A DNA stretch of 36,932 bases from Planctomycetaceae bacterium (lineage in GTDB: Bacteria; Planctomycetota; Planctomycetia; Pirellulales; Pirellulaceae), in assembly GCA_002709225.1 (NCBI GenBank), contig PAQH01000123.1, positions 1 to 36,932 of the forward strand, in the 5' to 3' direction. This document shows positions 1 to 7,142 of this stretch, one piece after another. The notes below the pieces were generated by a model that saw only the letters and a program-made list of their open reading frames with translations, searched no databases and was not told the DNA's origin. Positions within the stretch are counted from its first letter, which is position 1. Each line of letters opens with the position of its first letter. Both the position numbers and the translations under genes were made by a program.

Positions 1-2
1 AG

Positions 3-491
3 TTGTCGACCGACGGAACAGAGGTCACAGCCGACTTCCAGCGCGTCGACTCGGTGACCGACACGCAAGCGGTTGCCAAAGCATGGTGGAACTTCCAAGC
101 CGGAAAATGGACCGTCAGCTGGTCCGATGGAGCGGTGGTGGATGTAACGTACGTTTTGGAATCCAACGGCACAGTGCTCCGCGGCACCCACAACAACCGC
201 GATGGCAATAGCAACACCTCCTTGTGGGGATGGGATGCCTTCCAACGGCGGATTCGCCACACCGGGTATGGCGCCCGGGGAAACTCCTGGTCGATCACTT
301 ATACCAAGGTGACGCCCACCGAAATGCAGGGTGAAGTCCGCGGCAGCGATCAGGAGGGTCTCACCCTGCTAGGCCATGTCACCTTGAAAAAAGTCGACGC
401 CAACACGGTCTCATACCGAGTCGAAGGCATCAACGACAAGGGTGAAAAAGTCACCTCCACCGCGACCGGAGTCCGCCAGGCCAAAGAGTAA
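3..491 (+). CDS. C-terminal part of a lipocalin-like (DUF1579-like) hypothetical protein
   Basis: The reading frame is open from the left edge to a TAA stop. The first possible start is a TTG at base 3 with no ribosome-binding site visible, so this is most likely the 3' part of a longer gene. The roughly 160 visible residues have a Trp-rich opening (AWWNFQAGKWTVSWSDG), followed by alternating beta strands and turns, and end in a lysine-rich tail. From memory this resembles the DUF1579-like beta-barrel found at the C-terminus of some planctomycetal SnoaL/NTF2-fold proteins. No catalytic residues can be named and I assign no function. A strong hairpin lies 16 bases after the stop. Confidence 0.6.
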   Translation: MSTDGTEVTADFQRVDSVTDTQAVAKAWWNFQAGKWTVSWSDGAVVDVTYVLESNGTVLRGTHNNRDGNSNTSLWGWDAFQRRIRHTGYGARGNSWSITYTKVTPTEMQGEVRGSDQEGLTLLGHVTLKKVDANTVSYRVEGINDKGEKVTSTATGVRQAKE

Positions 492-507
492 TTTAACCGT
501 CCGCGTT

Positions 508-536
508 CGCGCCCCTCAGATCAATTGAGGGGCGCG
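508..536 (+). terminator. Strong GC-rich hairpin behind the first gene
   Basis: A perfect 11-bp stem (508-518 pairing with 526-536; arm CGCGCCCCTCA) encloses a 7-base loop. It begins 16 bases after the stop codon at 489-491. There is no U-tract after it, so it is either an atypical intrinsic terminator or an mRNA-stabilising 3' hairpin. It would work in either direction and also sits 3' of the broken minus-strand gene that ends at 555. Confidence 0.7.
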
Positions 537-554
537 TCCCTGGGAGGGAAAGTC

Positions 555-1140
555 CTACTCACGCGCCCGCCATGGGCGGGTCAGCCGCAATGCGTATTTG
601 AGCGTACTGGAGAGCAGCGCGCGGCCCGAGTAATCGACTCCCCATAGGCTAGGCCGCGCCGTTGGAAGATCTGCTCCAGCGCGGTTCGCCAGGGACCGTG
701 CTGCCAATCGCCTGGCGGCGCACTCGGTAACGTCGGCGGACCCGGCGCACCAGATGTCTCCGTTTCCGTACCAGCACGCATTCAAGATCATGCACACGGA
801 CTTTTTCTGCAAAGCGATCGACCAGGGCCCCACAGGGGGCCAAAGTGCAGAAGAGCGTGTAGCAGATTGCCAGACACGTAGTGGATACAATTGCTCTTGT
901 CATCAAGACCTCGATTGTGGTGTCTACCGCGAAGGACCACGCTCAAGCCACAACGCATCGGGCCAGCAAGCCGTTTGTAGCAATGGGTGAAACGCAAACG
1001 CCGTTCCAGATCGCGCAAATCAGTGCACAAGTCACGGCCCAGGAAGCACCCAGCAGCGGCCCCAGTACGTTCCGCTGGGAATCGAGCGTGCATCTGGCCG
1101 TCGCCGTGAGACGCGCCATCCTCTCCAGCGACAGCAGACA
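555..1140 (-). pseudogene. Broken membrane-protein gene, possibly DUF3592-like
   Basis: No single frame crosses this stretch, but joining minus-strand frames gives a protein-like product. From about 1140 to 945 the frame reads CTLDSQRNVLGPLLG, then a hydrophobic helix (WAVTCALICAIWNGVC), and then meets a stop. A second frame from about 945 to 790 gives another hydrophobic segment (CLAICYTLFCTLAPCG) followed by DRFAEKVRVHDLE. Further frames down to the TAG at 555-557 give WRTALEQIFQRRGLAYG and then DYSGRALLSSTLKYALRL. At least two or three frame changes are needed. The pattern Arg-Asn-hydrophobic helix-Trp-Asn-Gly recalls planctomycetal DUF3592 membrane proteins, but this is recognition from memory. 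Genuine decay and assembly indels cannot be separated from the sequence alone. Confidence 0.38.
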
Positions 1141-1271
1141 CCGTCTCGAAATGAGACGCAGGTCTCAATCTGAGGCCAGTCGCATTTCAGGAACTGCAGA
1201 CACCGCAGCGCCAGACTTCTGGTACAACAGAGCGGGTCGTTTCAAGACTCGTATCTCAAGATTCACCTGGC

Positions 1272-2213
1272 ATGGTCTTTCGGTTTCAGGAAACGCGCGA
1301 CGTGTCAGCGACGGCTGAGTCAGATTACCAGACACGGCGGAGGTTCCTGACCTCCCTGGGAGTGGGAACGGCCGGTGCGATCGCAACCGTCGCGACGGTC
1401 CGCCATTGGCGCCAACCACCGATCACCGCGCAACCACCGATCGAGAGCTTTGCCAGGAACAACACCTTTTCCGTCACGCGACCGCTGACAAAGGAGAACA
1501 GGGTCCTGCGTTTCAACAATTTCTACGAATTTGCCGCCGACAAGCGGTCGGTTGTACGGCATTCCCGTGGGTTCCGCCTCGACCCTTACACACTCGTCGT
1601 CGACGGTCTGGTGAAACGTCCCCTCGCGCTGGGTCTGGAAGATCTGCAAGCGATGCAACTCGAGGAACGCGTTTATCGCTTCCGTTGTGTCGAGGCCTGG
1701 GCGATGACCGTACCGTGGGTGGGCATTCCCTTGGCATCCATTCTGGCCCGGGTCGAGCCGACAGCGGGCGCAAAGTACGTCGCCTTCGAAAGTTTCTTTG
1801 ACGTATCGCAGGCGCCTCGCCAAGCCGACCAACAGTATCCTTGGCCCTACCGTGAAGGGCTCCGGATCGAGGAAGCTATGAACCCACTGGCATTTATCGC
1901 CCTGGGGATGTATGGCCGATTCTTGCAGCCACAAAACGGCGCACCGGTGCGGATTGTGCTGCCGTGGAAGTACGGATTCAAAGGACCCAAGAGCGTGGTC
2001 AACATTACACTCACTGCAACCCGCCCTCCGTCGTTCTGGCACACTTTGCAACCGCTGGAATATGGTTTCACCGCCAACGTCGATCCGGCTGTCCCGCACC
2101 CCCGTTGGTCACAGTCACACGAAATTGAAATTGGCGGTTGGGGCCGCCGCAGGCCAACATTGAAGTTTAATGGTTACGGTGAATGGGTGGCCCATCTCTA
2201 TCCGCGTCGGTGA
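1272..2213 (+). CDS. msrP: MsrP-type periplasmic methionine-sulfoxide reductase, molybdopterin catalytic subunit
   Basis: This is a 313-residue member of the sulfite-oxidase fold, close to the usual length of MsrP (YedY). A twin-arginine signal (TRRRFLTSLG, residues 21-30) precedes a hydrophobic stretch, so export with the folded cofactor is expected. Cys139 in YRFRCVEAWAMTVPWVG matches the molybdenum-ligating cysteine and the family signature around it. Other family landmarks are NNFYEFA (82-88), IVLPWKYGFKGPKS and the C-terminal FNGYGEWVAHLY. The enzyme reduces methionine sulfoxide in envelope proteins using quinol electrons, usually through the haem-b membrane partner MsrQ. No MsrQ is present here; a small membrane protein overlaps the 3' end instead. 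The ATG at 1272 has no clear ribosome-binding site but leaves a normal Tat leader. Confidence 0.93.
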   Translation: MVFRFQETRDVSATAESDYQTRRRFLTSLGVGTAGAIATVATVRHWRQPPITAQPPIESFARNNTFSVTRPLTKENRVLRFNNFYEFAADKRSVVRHSRGFRLDPYTLVVDGLVKRPLALGLEDLQAMQLEERVYRFRCVEAWAMTVPWVGIPLASILARVEPTAGAKYVAFESFFDVSQAPRQADQQYPWPYREGLRIEEAMNPLAFIALGMYGRFLQPQNGAPVRIVLPWKYGFKGPKSVVNITLTATRPPSFWHTLQPLEYGFTANVDPAVPHPRWSQSHEIEIGGWGRRRPTLKFNGYGEWVAHLYPRR

Positions 2214-2575
2214 GACTCGCTGTGACCACATCCCTTGTATTGCAAGTCGTCTATTCGACGCTCGGTCTGTTTTTCGCTTCGGCCTCGGTGCGCCTCTATG
2301 GCCATTGGGCGCGCAGGGGCGGACGATCCAAACTGGTACTGGCTTTTCTCCTCACCTGCCTGACCGTCGATTCACTCTGCGATCTGATTCAAATGGTGGC
2401 CGTTCAGCCCAACCGCTGGCTGGTGGGTCTCCTGCTGGCCTGCGGGGCGTTACTGATCGGGCTGGCGACTACTCGTACCTGGGATTCCTTACGCCAATCG
2501 GGTTACCCGGAACAAAGTGAGCTACCGCCACTTCGAACTGATCGGGACAACGTGACGATGGACTCTTCGGCATGA
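2183..2575 (+). CDS. Small membrane protein overlapping msrP
   Basis: This encodes 130 residues with three hydrophobic segments, roughly residues 15-35 (LVLQVVYSTLGLFFASASV), 51-69 and 79-95, then a hydrophilic C-terminal tail. The ATG at 2183 overlaps msrP by 31 bases. An in-frame GTG at 2210 overlaps the msrP stop as GTGA, which is typical of translational coupling, so the true start may be there. It sits where the haem partner MsrQ is often encoded, but it is much shorter and has a single His (in LYGHWARR), so it does not look like a bis-His haem-b protein. I do not recognise the family. A quinol or electron-transfer role with MsrP is only suggested by position. Confidence 0.65.
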   Translation: MGGPSLSASVRLAVTTSLVLQVVYSTLGLFFASASVRLYGHWARRGGRSKLVLAFLLTCLTVDSLCDLIQMVAVQPNRWLVGLLLACGALLIGLATTRTWDSLRQSGYPEQSELPPLRTDRDNVTMDSSA

Positions 2576-2608
2576 GCATCCGCGTACGGATGGCTCGACC
2601 GACCGTGT

Positions 2609-3160
2609 TCATCCAGCCCCTGGTTCCGCAGATTGCGCGCGCCTGCCAACTGACCGAAACAGTGTGCGCACGATCAGAAAGAGGCTGGCGCAGATACAGG
2701 CATAGAGGGCCCCTGGAATCCAGCCGAAGAACCGCAACATCGCCACACTCGCATCCGATGCCCAGGCATCGACGAGCGCACGCGGCGCCTGCTCACCGCG
2801 CGCTTCATACTGCTCGATCTGTTGCCAAAGGTCTTCGTGATGACACCACGCCGCGATACTCCCGCCGGTTCAGACCGACAGAATCGCAATCGGGAAATAC
2901 CAGAACCAGTACGCGCGCGCCTGCCGCCAGATGCGAATCAACAACAACAGCGGTGCGGTCAACACGTATACCGCAAAAAAGATCCGTGATAACAGATACA
3001 GTACGCTACTCCTGGTGTACCTGCAGCGTTACGGCTGACGGATCATGGCACCACCCAGCCGCGCCATGTCGTGCCGCCACATAACGGCGAACCGCCGTGT
3101 TGGAACAGCAAGTGTCGCACGCCACGCATTGGCGAATGAGAAGATTGTAACGCCCGTCAT
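2609..3160 (-). pseudogene. Broken minus-strand membrane-protein gene
   Basis: Protein-like sequence runs on the minus strand but changes frame. From an ATG at 3160 a frame reads NAWRATLAVPTRRFAVMW and meets an in-frame TAA near 3030. The same frame continues as a strongly hydrophobic segment (LYLLSRIFFAVYVLTAP, then LLLLIRIWRQ and YWFWYFPIAIL) until a TGA near 2870. A different frame then reads HHEDLWQQIEQYEARGE, ALVDAWASDASVAMLRFFGW and a last hydrophobic helix (ALYACICASLFLIVRTLF), stopping at 2609-2611. The result would be about 180 residues with three or four membrane helices. I do not recognise the family. The plus-strand frame over the same bases is Arg/Thr/Pro-rich and not credible. 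Confidence 0.45.
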
Positions 3161-3252
3161 GCCGCTGAGCCCCTTCGCTTGAGCCAATTTCCAAATCAGC
3201 CGTACGGCCGAACAGGATTCCTTTCGTTTTTCGCTTCCAGTAGGATGGGGGT

Positions 3253-5715
3253 ATGTGCAACCGCTTCCTGTCTCTCCTGCTTGCCCTGAGTATGGGCACC
3301 ACCAGCGCGCCCTCAGCGGCCGGTGGGCAGCCAGTGTTCGCTTTTGTCAAGAAACACTGTGTCAATTGCCATAACACCAAGAAGCGCGCCGGAGACCTCG
3401 ATCTGCTGGCGCTGCAGCGCGGCGGAAAGTCGACCTTTGACCAGAGCCGTGAAGCCTGGGAGCGCGTCGTGAGCAAGTTGCAAACGGGCGAAATGCCACC
3501 ACCGAAAGCGACTCAGCCCACACTCGCTGAAATCCGCCGCGTCACCGATTGGCTGTCCGCGGAATTCGCCCGCCAGGATCGGACGATTGAGCCCCAAGCC
3601 GGCCGCGTCACTGCGCGACGATTGAACCGAGCCGAGTACAGCCACACAATTCGAGATCTGTTGGGAGTGAAAATTCGGCCGGCCGCCGATTTTCCACCCG
3701 ATCAAACGGCCTTTGGCTTCGACAACAACAGCGACGCTTTACGGCTCTCGCCGGTCCTGCTGGAAAAGTACCTCAACGCCGCAGAACGGGCAGTGCGAAC
3801 CGCCCTGTTTGGTCCCGCTAAGCTGTCTCCGGCGATCGTTCACTACCCGTTGCCGGTCCGCATTAATCTCAGTCGAGGTCAAGAGTCTCTTCCCGAGAAT
3901 CTGTTTGATTACGACCAGAGCGGCTTGAGCATGGTCTACGCGGCGCACGTGACCCACTATTTTCCGGTCGACGGTGAATACCAGTTCCGCATTGTTCTCA
4001 ACGGCCATCGCCCCAACCAATCCGAACCCGCCCACCCCGCGCTCTTCTTGGATGGGGTGCTGGCCCAGGAATTTGAGGTCGACGCCACCGATCTGGAAGG
4101 CCAGTTCGTCGAAACACGGCTGCCGGTCGAGTCGGGTGAGCACCTGCTGTCAGTCGCCTATCTCAAAGTGTTTCACGGACTCCCGCCAAGATACGGGGGG
4201 CCCGCGCCATCCCGGCGTGATCCCGGGGCGCTGCTGAGCAACAATGCTCGGGGAAAACTAACCGCCAAGGATATCGAGGTGCTGCGAAAACTAGGGACCA
4301 AGATCAAGACCGACGGTGTGGAAACGCGCGTCGACAATCGCTTTGAATCGATCGATATCGGCGGGCCTTTCAAACAGCGTACGAAACCACGACAAGAGAG
4401 CCTCGACCGGATCTTCGTCTGCGACCATGGCCCGGGAGACCATACCGCGGACTGTACGCGAGAGATCATCGCCAACTTCGCGCGGCGGGCCTACCGCCGT
4501 CCAGTAGACTCAGCGGAAGTCGACGACTTGCTCCGTTTGGTTGCGCTCGTCCGGAGCGAGGGAGACAGCTGGCTGGAGGGAATCGCCACCGCCCTCCAGG
4601 CCGTCTTGATCTCACCTCATTTCTTATTTCGCATCGAACAGGATGCCACCGCCGCCGCGGGCAAGACCGCCGCACCTCTCACGGACCTCGAACTGGCTGC
4701 CCGGCTTTCGTATTTCCTCTGGAGCAGCACCCCCGACGCCGAATTACTGCAATTGGCGGAGGCTCGGCAATTGCGCCGCCCAGACGTGTTGGCCACCCAG
4801 GTGCGCCGCATGTTGAAAGACCGCAAGTCACGGGCGTTGGTCGAGAACTTTGCCGGGCAGTGGCTGCAATTCACCAACATTGACGTGGTCAAACCAGATG
4901 TGCGCACCTTTCCCCAGTTTGAAGACAGCCTGCGTCGCTCCATGCGACGTGAGACCGAGCGTTTTCTCGAGGAAATTATCCGTGCGGATCGCAGCGTGCT
5001 CGAAATACTGGATGCAGATTACACCTTCCTCGACGAACGGCTCGCTCGGTTTTACGGGATCGAGGATGTCCAAGGGCCGCAATTTCGCAGAGTCGATGTC
5101 GGTAGTACACAGCGCGGAGGCGGCCTGCTTGCCCACGCCAGCATCCTGACGATTACCTCGTATGCCACCCGCACCTCCCCCGTACTCCGTGGCAAGTGGA
5201 TCCTGGAGAATCTGCTCAACGCCCCACCCCCACCCCCACCCCCTTCCGTGCCAGCCTTGGAAGAAACCGCCAGTGAACCTGGCGCAACCTTGCGTCAACA
5301 GCTGGAGGCACACCGCAGTAATACCGCCTGTGCGGGATGCCATGCCCGCCTGGATCCACTTGGTTTTGCACTAGAACATTTTGATGCGATCGGTGCCTGG
5401 CGAGACACGGATGGAAAGACCGCTGTGGACGCCTCCGGTAAATTGCCTTCAGGGAAATCCTTTCAGGGACATACCGAACTCAAGCAAATTCTGTTGGCCG
5501 AGCGTCAAGCCTTCCTGCAGTGTCTGGCAGAAAAACTACTGGTCTACGCGCTGGGACGGGGCCTGGAGCGCTACGACCGCCCCACCCTAGCAAAGATTAC
5601 GGATCGACTCGCCAACCAGGAGCAGCGCTTTTCCGAATTAGTACTGGGTATTGTCAAGAGTATGCCGTTTCAAATGCGGAATACCGTCGCGCGCGTTTCG
5701 CCTGCGGCCAGGTAG
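3253..5715 (+). CDS. Secreted DUF1592 multidomain protein (DUF1587/1595/1592/1588/1585) with c-type haem motifs
   Basis: This is an 820-residue planctomycetal cytochrome-module protein. A Sec signal (residues 1-24, MCNRFLSLLLALSMGTTSA) leads into a PSCyt1-type segment with a CxxCH haem site, C36-VN-C39-H40. Then follow DUF1587 (about 117-185, RLNRAEYSHTIRDLLGV), a beta-rich insert (about 200-300), DUF1595 (about 394-460, FARRAYRRPV), DUF1592 (about 476-605, LAARLSYFLWSS), DUF1588 (about 620-725, with a proline run and C693-AG-C696-H697) and DUF1585 (about 736-812, LVYALGRGLERYDR). The order is complete for the family. Biochemistry is unproven; an envelope redox role, perhaps in polymer breakdown, is the usual inference. 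The DUF1552 gene starts 12 bases downstream, so the two form an operon. Confidence 0.93.
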   Translation: MCNRFLSLLLALSMGTTSAPSAAGGQPVFAFVKKHCVNCHNTKKRAGDLDLLALQRGGKSTFDQSREAWERVVSKLQTGEMPPPKATQPTLAEIRRVTDWLSAEFARQDRTIEPQAGRVTARRLNRAEYSHTIRDLLGVKIRPAADFPPDQTAFGFDNNSDALRLSPVLLEKYLNAAERAVRTALFGPAKLSPAIVHYPLPVRINLSRGQESLPENLFDYDQSGLSMVYAAHVTHYFPVDGEYQFRIVLNGHRPNQSEPAHPALFLDGVLAQEFEVDATDLEGQFVETRLPVESGEHLLSVAYLKVFHGLPPRYGGPAPSRRDPGALLSNNARGKLTAKDIEVLRKLGTKIKTDGVETRVDNRFESIDIGGPFKQRTKPRQESLDRIFVCDHGPGDHTADCTREIIANFARRAYRRPVDSAEVDDLLRLVALVRSEGDSWLEGIATALQAVLISPHFLFRIEQDATAAAGKTAAPLTDLELAARLSYFLWSSTPDAELLQLAEARQLRRPDVLATQVRRMLKDRKSRALVENFAGQWLQFTNIDVVKPDVRTFPQFEDSLRRSMRRETERFLEEIIRADRSVLEILDADYTFLDERLARFYGIEDVQGPQFRRVDVGSTQRGGGLLAHASILTITSYATRTSPVLRGKWILENLLNAPPPPPPPSVPALEETASEPGATLRQQLEAHRSNTACAGCHARLDPLGFALEHFDAIGAWRDTDGKTAVDASGKLPSGKSFQGHTELKQILLAERQAFLQCLAEKLLVYALGRGLERYDRPTLAKITDRLANQEQRFSELVLGIVKSMPFQMRNTVARVSPAAR
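5222..5243 (+). repeat. CCCCCA hexanucleotide microsatellite inside the DUF1592 gene
   Basis: About three and a half copies of CCCCCA in 22 bases encode the proline run at the start of DUF1588. A proline run is normal for this domain family, but a single repeated hexamer is prone to slippage. Gain or loss of whole hexamers would keep the frame and change the run by two prolines. Confidence 0.7.
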
Positions 5716-5727
5716 AAAGTACAAGCC

Positions 5728-7047
5728 ATGACATTCATGATCCCTTCCCCACCGTTATCTCGCCGTACCTTGCTGCATGGCGCCGGAGCGAGCATTGCCT
5801 TGCCATTGCTCGATGCCATGCGCCCCACGGTCGCCGCCGAGGGAAACGGGTCTCCAACGCACCGAGTGGCCGTGGTGTACGTTCCCAACGGAATTGTGAT
5901 GGACGACTGGTTGCCCACCGACACGGGCCGCCAGTTTACCTTCCCGCGAATTCTCAAACCGCTGGAGCCGCTGCGCGAACACGTCACGGTGGTTTCGGGA
6001 CTGGAAAACACGGCCTCTGGCAAAGCGCAAGGTGGGGCGCACGCCAAAGCATCCGGCAGTTTTCTTTCCGGCATGCCTCCCAAATTCACAGCAGGTCCTG
6101 ATGTGCGTGCTGGAATTACATTTGACCAGGTGGCTGCGCACCAATGGGCCGCGGAGACGCGCGTGCCCTCCTTGCAACTGGGGCTAGAAGATTCCCGGAT
6201 GGTTGGTAATTGCGATTCTGGTTCAAGCTGCGCCTACACCAATTGCCTTTCCTGGAAAGATGCCGAGACACCACTCGGCGTCGACGTCAATCCCCGCTCC
6301 GTCTTCGAACGCCTATTCGGTAATGTGGACCCGTCCCTCTCTCCCAAAACCCGGGCACGCCGGGCACGGTACCGCAAGAGCATTCTCGATTTGACACGCC
6401 AAAGCACCAACCAACTTGTCCGTAAGCTGGGTGCTGCCGATCAGCGCAAGCTGGACGAATACCTGACGTCGCTCCGTGAGGTGGAAAGGCGCATCACGTC
6501 CGCAGAACGGGAACAACGCGTCCCCACGATCGATAAACCCTCAGGCATCCCGTTTGCGTTTCCTGACTACGCGAGACTGATGCTCGATCTGCAGGTGATC
6601 GCGTTTCAATCCGACCTAACCCGTGTCTCGACAATCATGTTCGGCCGCGAGGGAAGCGTTCGCACCTACCCCGAAATCGGCGTGGCCGACCCCCACCATC
6701 CGCTGACGCACCACCGAGGTCACCCTGATTTCATCGAACGCGTCACCAAGATCAACTGCCTGCATGTCGAACTATTTGCCTATTTCCTCAAACGTCTTCA
6801 GGCGAGCCAGGACGCGACCGGGTCCCTACTGGATCAATCTGTCATTCTCTATGGCGGCGCGTTAAGCGACGGTAACGCACATTCCAGCAGTAATCTTCCC
6901 TTACTGGTAGCCGGCGGCCGCGGCGGACAGCACATTGCGGCTCCCCAACAACCGGTCGCCAACCTGTTCGTTGATTTGCTCAACCGCGTGGACATTGCCA
7001 CCGAGTCGTTTGGTGATAGCACGGCGCGACTGACGACCGATGCGTAG
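5728..7047 (+). CDS. DUF1552 Tat-exported protein
   Basis: This encodes 439 residues, normal for DUF1552. The start carries a twin-arginine motif (SRRTLLHGAG, residues 11-20) and a hydrophobic stretch ending near AVAAEG, so the folded protein is probably exported. Family landmarks visible are VAVVYVPNGIVMDDW, a cysteine-containing LEDSRMVGNCDSGSSCAYT, the block VDVNPRSVFERLFG, a charged coiled section around residues 210-260 and, near the end, ILYGGALSDGNAHSS. The fold is distantly related to the alkaline-phosphatase-like DUF1501 group, but no reaction is established. It lies 12 bases after the DUF1592 gene, the standard partnership in Planctomycetota, and the two products are assumed to act together in the envelope. 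Confidence 0.93.
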   Translation: MTFMIPSPPLSRRTLLHGAGASIALPLLDAMRPTVAAEGNGSPTHRVAVVYVPNGIVMDDWLPTDTGRQFTFPRILKPLEPLREHVTVVSGLENTASGKAQGGAHAKASGSFLSGMPPKFTAGPDVRAGITFDQVAAHQWAAETRVPSLQLGLEDSRMVGNCDSGSSCAYTNCLSWKDAETPLGVDVNPRSVFERLFGNVDPSLSPKTRARRARYRKSILDLTRQSTNQLVRKLGAADQRKLDEYLTSLREVERRITSAEREQRVPTIDKPSGIPFAFPDYARLMLDLQVIAFQSDLTRVSTIMFGREGSVRTYPEIGVADPHHPLTHHRGHPDFIERVTKINCLHVELFAYFLKRLQASQDATGSLLDQSVILYGGALSDGNAHSSSNLPLLVAGGRGGQHIAAPQQPVANLFVDLLNRVDIATESFGDSTARLTTDA

Positions 7048-7142
7048 CACAAGACAAGCTGGCAATTTCGCCACCGCCCCCTAGCGATACGCGCCCTGAC
7101 GCGCGGCTGCAAACAACCCATCAGCAGTGCGGCAACCGGAAC

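Noticed and set aside
788..1168. 126-codon minus-strand open frame
   Set aside because: Its composition is not protein-like; the hydrophobic, family-like stretches lie in the neighbouring minus-strand frames.
2572..3084. 170-codon plus-strand open frame after the msrP pair
   Set aside because: Arg/Thr/Pro/His-rich with no helices or motifs; the opposite strand carries membrane-protein-like sequence instead.
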